Below, in pieces: positions 3,853 to 5,178 of a stretch of DNA of 5,178 nt. The stretch covers positions 1 to 5,178 of the forward strand of contig CAZWHW010000055.1 in assembly GCA_964633815.1 (NCBI GenBank). Direction: 5' to 3'. How positions within the stretch are numbered: the stretch's first letter is position 1; every line of letters begins with the position of its first letter. Under the pieces are notes generated by a model, which had not been told where the DNA came from, made no database searches, and saw only the letters and a program-made list of their open reading frames with translations. Origin of the DNA: CALKZN01 sp964633815. GTDB lineage: Bacteria; Pseudomonadota; Gammaproteobacteria; Arenicellales; Arenicellaceae. The position numbers and the translations under genes are program-made.

Positions 3853-5178
3853 CCGCAAATTTTGTTCATCTGCGCTTGCATAGTGAATATTCTCTAGCAA
3901 ATGGCATTGTTCGAATTCCTTCTTTGATCGATCGTTGTGTCGAAATGGGTATGCCTTCAGTGGCGCTGACGGATTTAAGTAATTTTTATGGCTTAGTTAA
4001 ATTTTTTAAAAAGACCAAAGCTAATGGTGTTAAACCTGTTTTCGGTGTGGACTTATGGATAGAGAATGCTGATAAGGCTGCTGAGCCTTTTCCTTTGTGC
4101 TTGTTGGTGCAAAACGCTGAGGGTTATAAAAATGCTTGCATCTTGATTTCTAAGTCGTATCAAGAAGGACAAGATTTTGGTAAGGCTATTACTAAAAGAG
4201 AGTGGCTTGCTGATCATAGTGAGGGTTTGATCGCCTTATCTAGTGGAATGCATGGTGAATTGGGGCAGGCATTACTCGCAAATTCTATTAAAACGCCTGG
4301 AATTGTGGCGAATTTTAAGCAATTATTTTCTGACCGATTTTATATTGAGTTGCAACGAACGGCTAAGCCAAGGCAAGAGGAATATATCTCTTTGGCGGTA
4401 AAATGCGCACACGAGAATCAATTGCCAGTGGTTGCCACCAATGAAGTGCATTTTTTAGAAAAAAGTGATTTCGATTCACATGAGCTGCGGGTGTGTATTC
4501 ATCAAGGTTATACGATCAATGATAATCGCCGCAAACCTGAATTTACCAACGAACAATATTTGAAATCACCGGAAGCTATGTGTGAGTTATTTGCTGACAT
4601 TCCTACGGCAATTGAAAACACTTTAGAAATTGCTAAGCGTTGCACATTTTCTTTGGAGATTGGTGATTACCACTTGCCTGAATTCCCTGTGCCAGAAGGT
4701 GAAACAATTGAATCACATTTGCGCAATGAAACTAAGCGAGGTTTAGAGCGAATTTTGGCGCGTTTAGGAGATCAAGCTGAGTTGCATCGATCAGAATATG
4801 AAGAGCGCATGGAGTTTGAGCTGGGCATCATTAATCAAATGGGTTATCCAGGCTACTTTTTGATTGTGGCTGACTTCATTCGTTGGTCAAAGGAAAACGA
4901 TGTCCCAGTTGGTCCTGGTCGTGGTTCAGGTGCAGCATCGATTGTTGCAGCTTCATTAGGCATTACTGATCTTGATCCGATCAAATACGAATTGTTATTT
5001 GAGAGATTCTTGAATCCTGAACGAATTTCTATGCCTGACTTTGATGTGGATTTTTGCGTAAAAGGGCGTGAGCGAGTGATTCAATATGTGACTCAGTATT
5101 ATGGTTATGACAAGGTTTCGCAAATTATCACCTATGGCACGATGGCAGCCAAGGCTGTGGTTCGAGATGTGGGCCGGG
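3849..5178 (+). CDS. dnaE: DNA polymerase III subunit alpha, N-terminal part (cut by window end)
   Basis: This is the replicative polymerase subunit; 443 codons of the roughly 1,160 usual for E. coli-type DnaE are present and the frame is still open. The protein starts MTANFVHLRLHSEYS, close to the E. coli N-terminus. The PHP domain covers about 5-270. Its first motif reads RLH (9-11) instead of HxH and its second TDL (41-43) instead of TDH. As in E. coli, the metal site looks degraded, so proofreading probably depends on a separate epsilon subunit (DnaQ). The palm begins with the conserved GPGRGSG (355-361). PDFDVDF carries Asp399 and Asp401, matching catalytic Asp401 and Asp403 of E. coli. 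The third catalytic Asp lies beyond the window. An in-frame stop at 3834-3836 makes ATG 3849 the first possible start. The gene seems to have its own promoter and is not preceded by the lpxB-rnhB genes usual in enteric bacteria. Confidence 0.97.
   Translation, partial: MTANFVHLRLHSEYSLANGIVRIPSLIDRCVEMGMPSVALTDLSNFYGLVKFFKKTKANGVKPVFGVDLWIENADKAAEPFPLCLLVQNAEGYKNACILISKSYQEGQDFGKAITKREWLADHSEGLIALSSGMHGELGQALLANSIKTPGIVANFKQLFSDRFYIELQRTAKPRQEEYISLAVKCAHENQLPVVATNEVHFLEKSDFDSHELRVCIHQGYTINDNRRKPEFTNEQYLKSPEAMCELFADIPTAIENTLEIAKRCTFSLEIGDYHLPEFPVPEGETIESHLRNETKRGLERILARLGDQAELHRSEYEERMEFELGIINQMGYPGYFLIVADFIRWSKENDVPVGPGRGSGAASIVAASLGITDLDPIKYELLFERFLNPERISMPDFDVDFCVKGRERVIQYVTQYYGYDKVSQIITYGTMAAKAVVRDVGR

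Noticed and set aside
1..5178. CRISPR array, tRNA, rRNA or insertion sequence
   Set aside because: I found no regularly spaced direct repeats, no tRNA-like or rRNA stretches and no transposase frame on either strand.

Overview
This AT-rich window (roughly 40% G+C by eye) appears to come from a gammaproteobacterial chromosome. The best evidence is the partial gene at the right end. It encodes the N-terminal 443 residues of DnaE, the DNA polymerase III alpha subunit, and follows the E. coli protein almost motif for motif, including the same kind of degraded PHP metal site. All genes are on the + strand. I cannot name a genus from the sequence.

Layout. Positions 1-343 hold no gene. They contain a nested inverted repeat (1-76), a 13-bp palindrome (130-142), a strong sigma70-type promoter (172-200) and an AT-rich dyad (262-286). 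Next comes a likely three-gene operon: a two-dinucleotide-fold FAD/NAD(P) oxidoreductase with a TTG start (344-1732), a short alpha/beta hydrolase with an Asp-nucleophile GHDWG elbow (1798-2532), and a hotdog-fold acyl-CoA thioesterase (2565-2963). A cluster of hairpins follows (2976-3046). A gene-poor stretch (2964-3319) then carries a possible promoter, a possible 28-codon small ORF and two inverted repeats ahead of a small lipoprotein gene (3320-3685). The last intergenic stretch (3686-3848) carries a good promoter candidate for dnaE. It also holds a 20-codon ORF whose stop overlaps the dnaE start as ATGA.

How the genes may work together. The first three genes read like a small catabolic or modification pathway: a flavin- and NAD(P)H-dependent oxidation, a hydrolysis of epoxide-hydrolase or dehalogenase type, and release of an acyl group from CoA. 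No gene fixes the substrate, and the oxidoreductase lacks the textbook flavin-monooxygenase fingerprint, so the pathway is a hypothesis. The lipoprotein and dnaE look like independent units. The most interesting points are the uncharacterised trio, its TTG start directly behind an in-frame stop, the leader dyads, and the two short ORFs upstream of the lipoprotein and dnaE genes.
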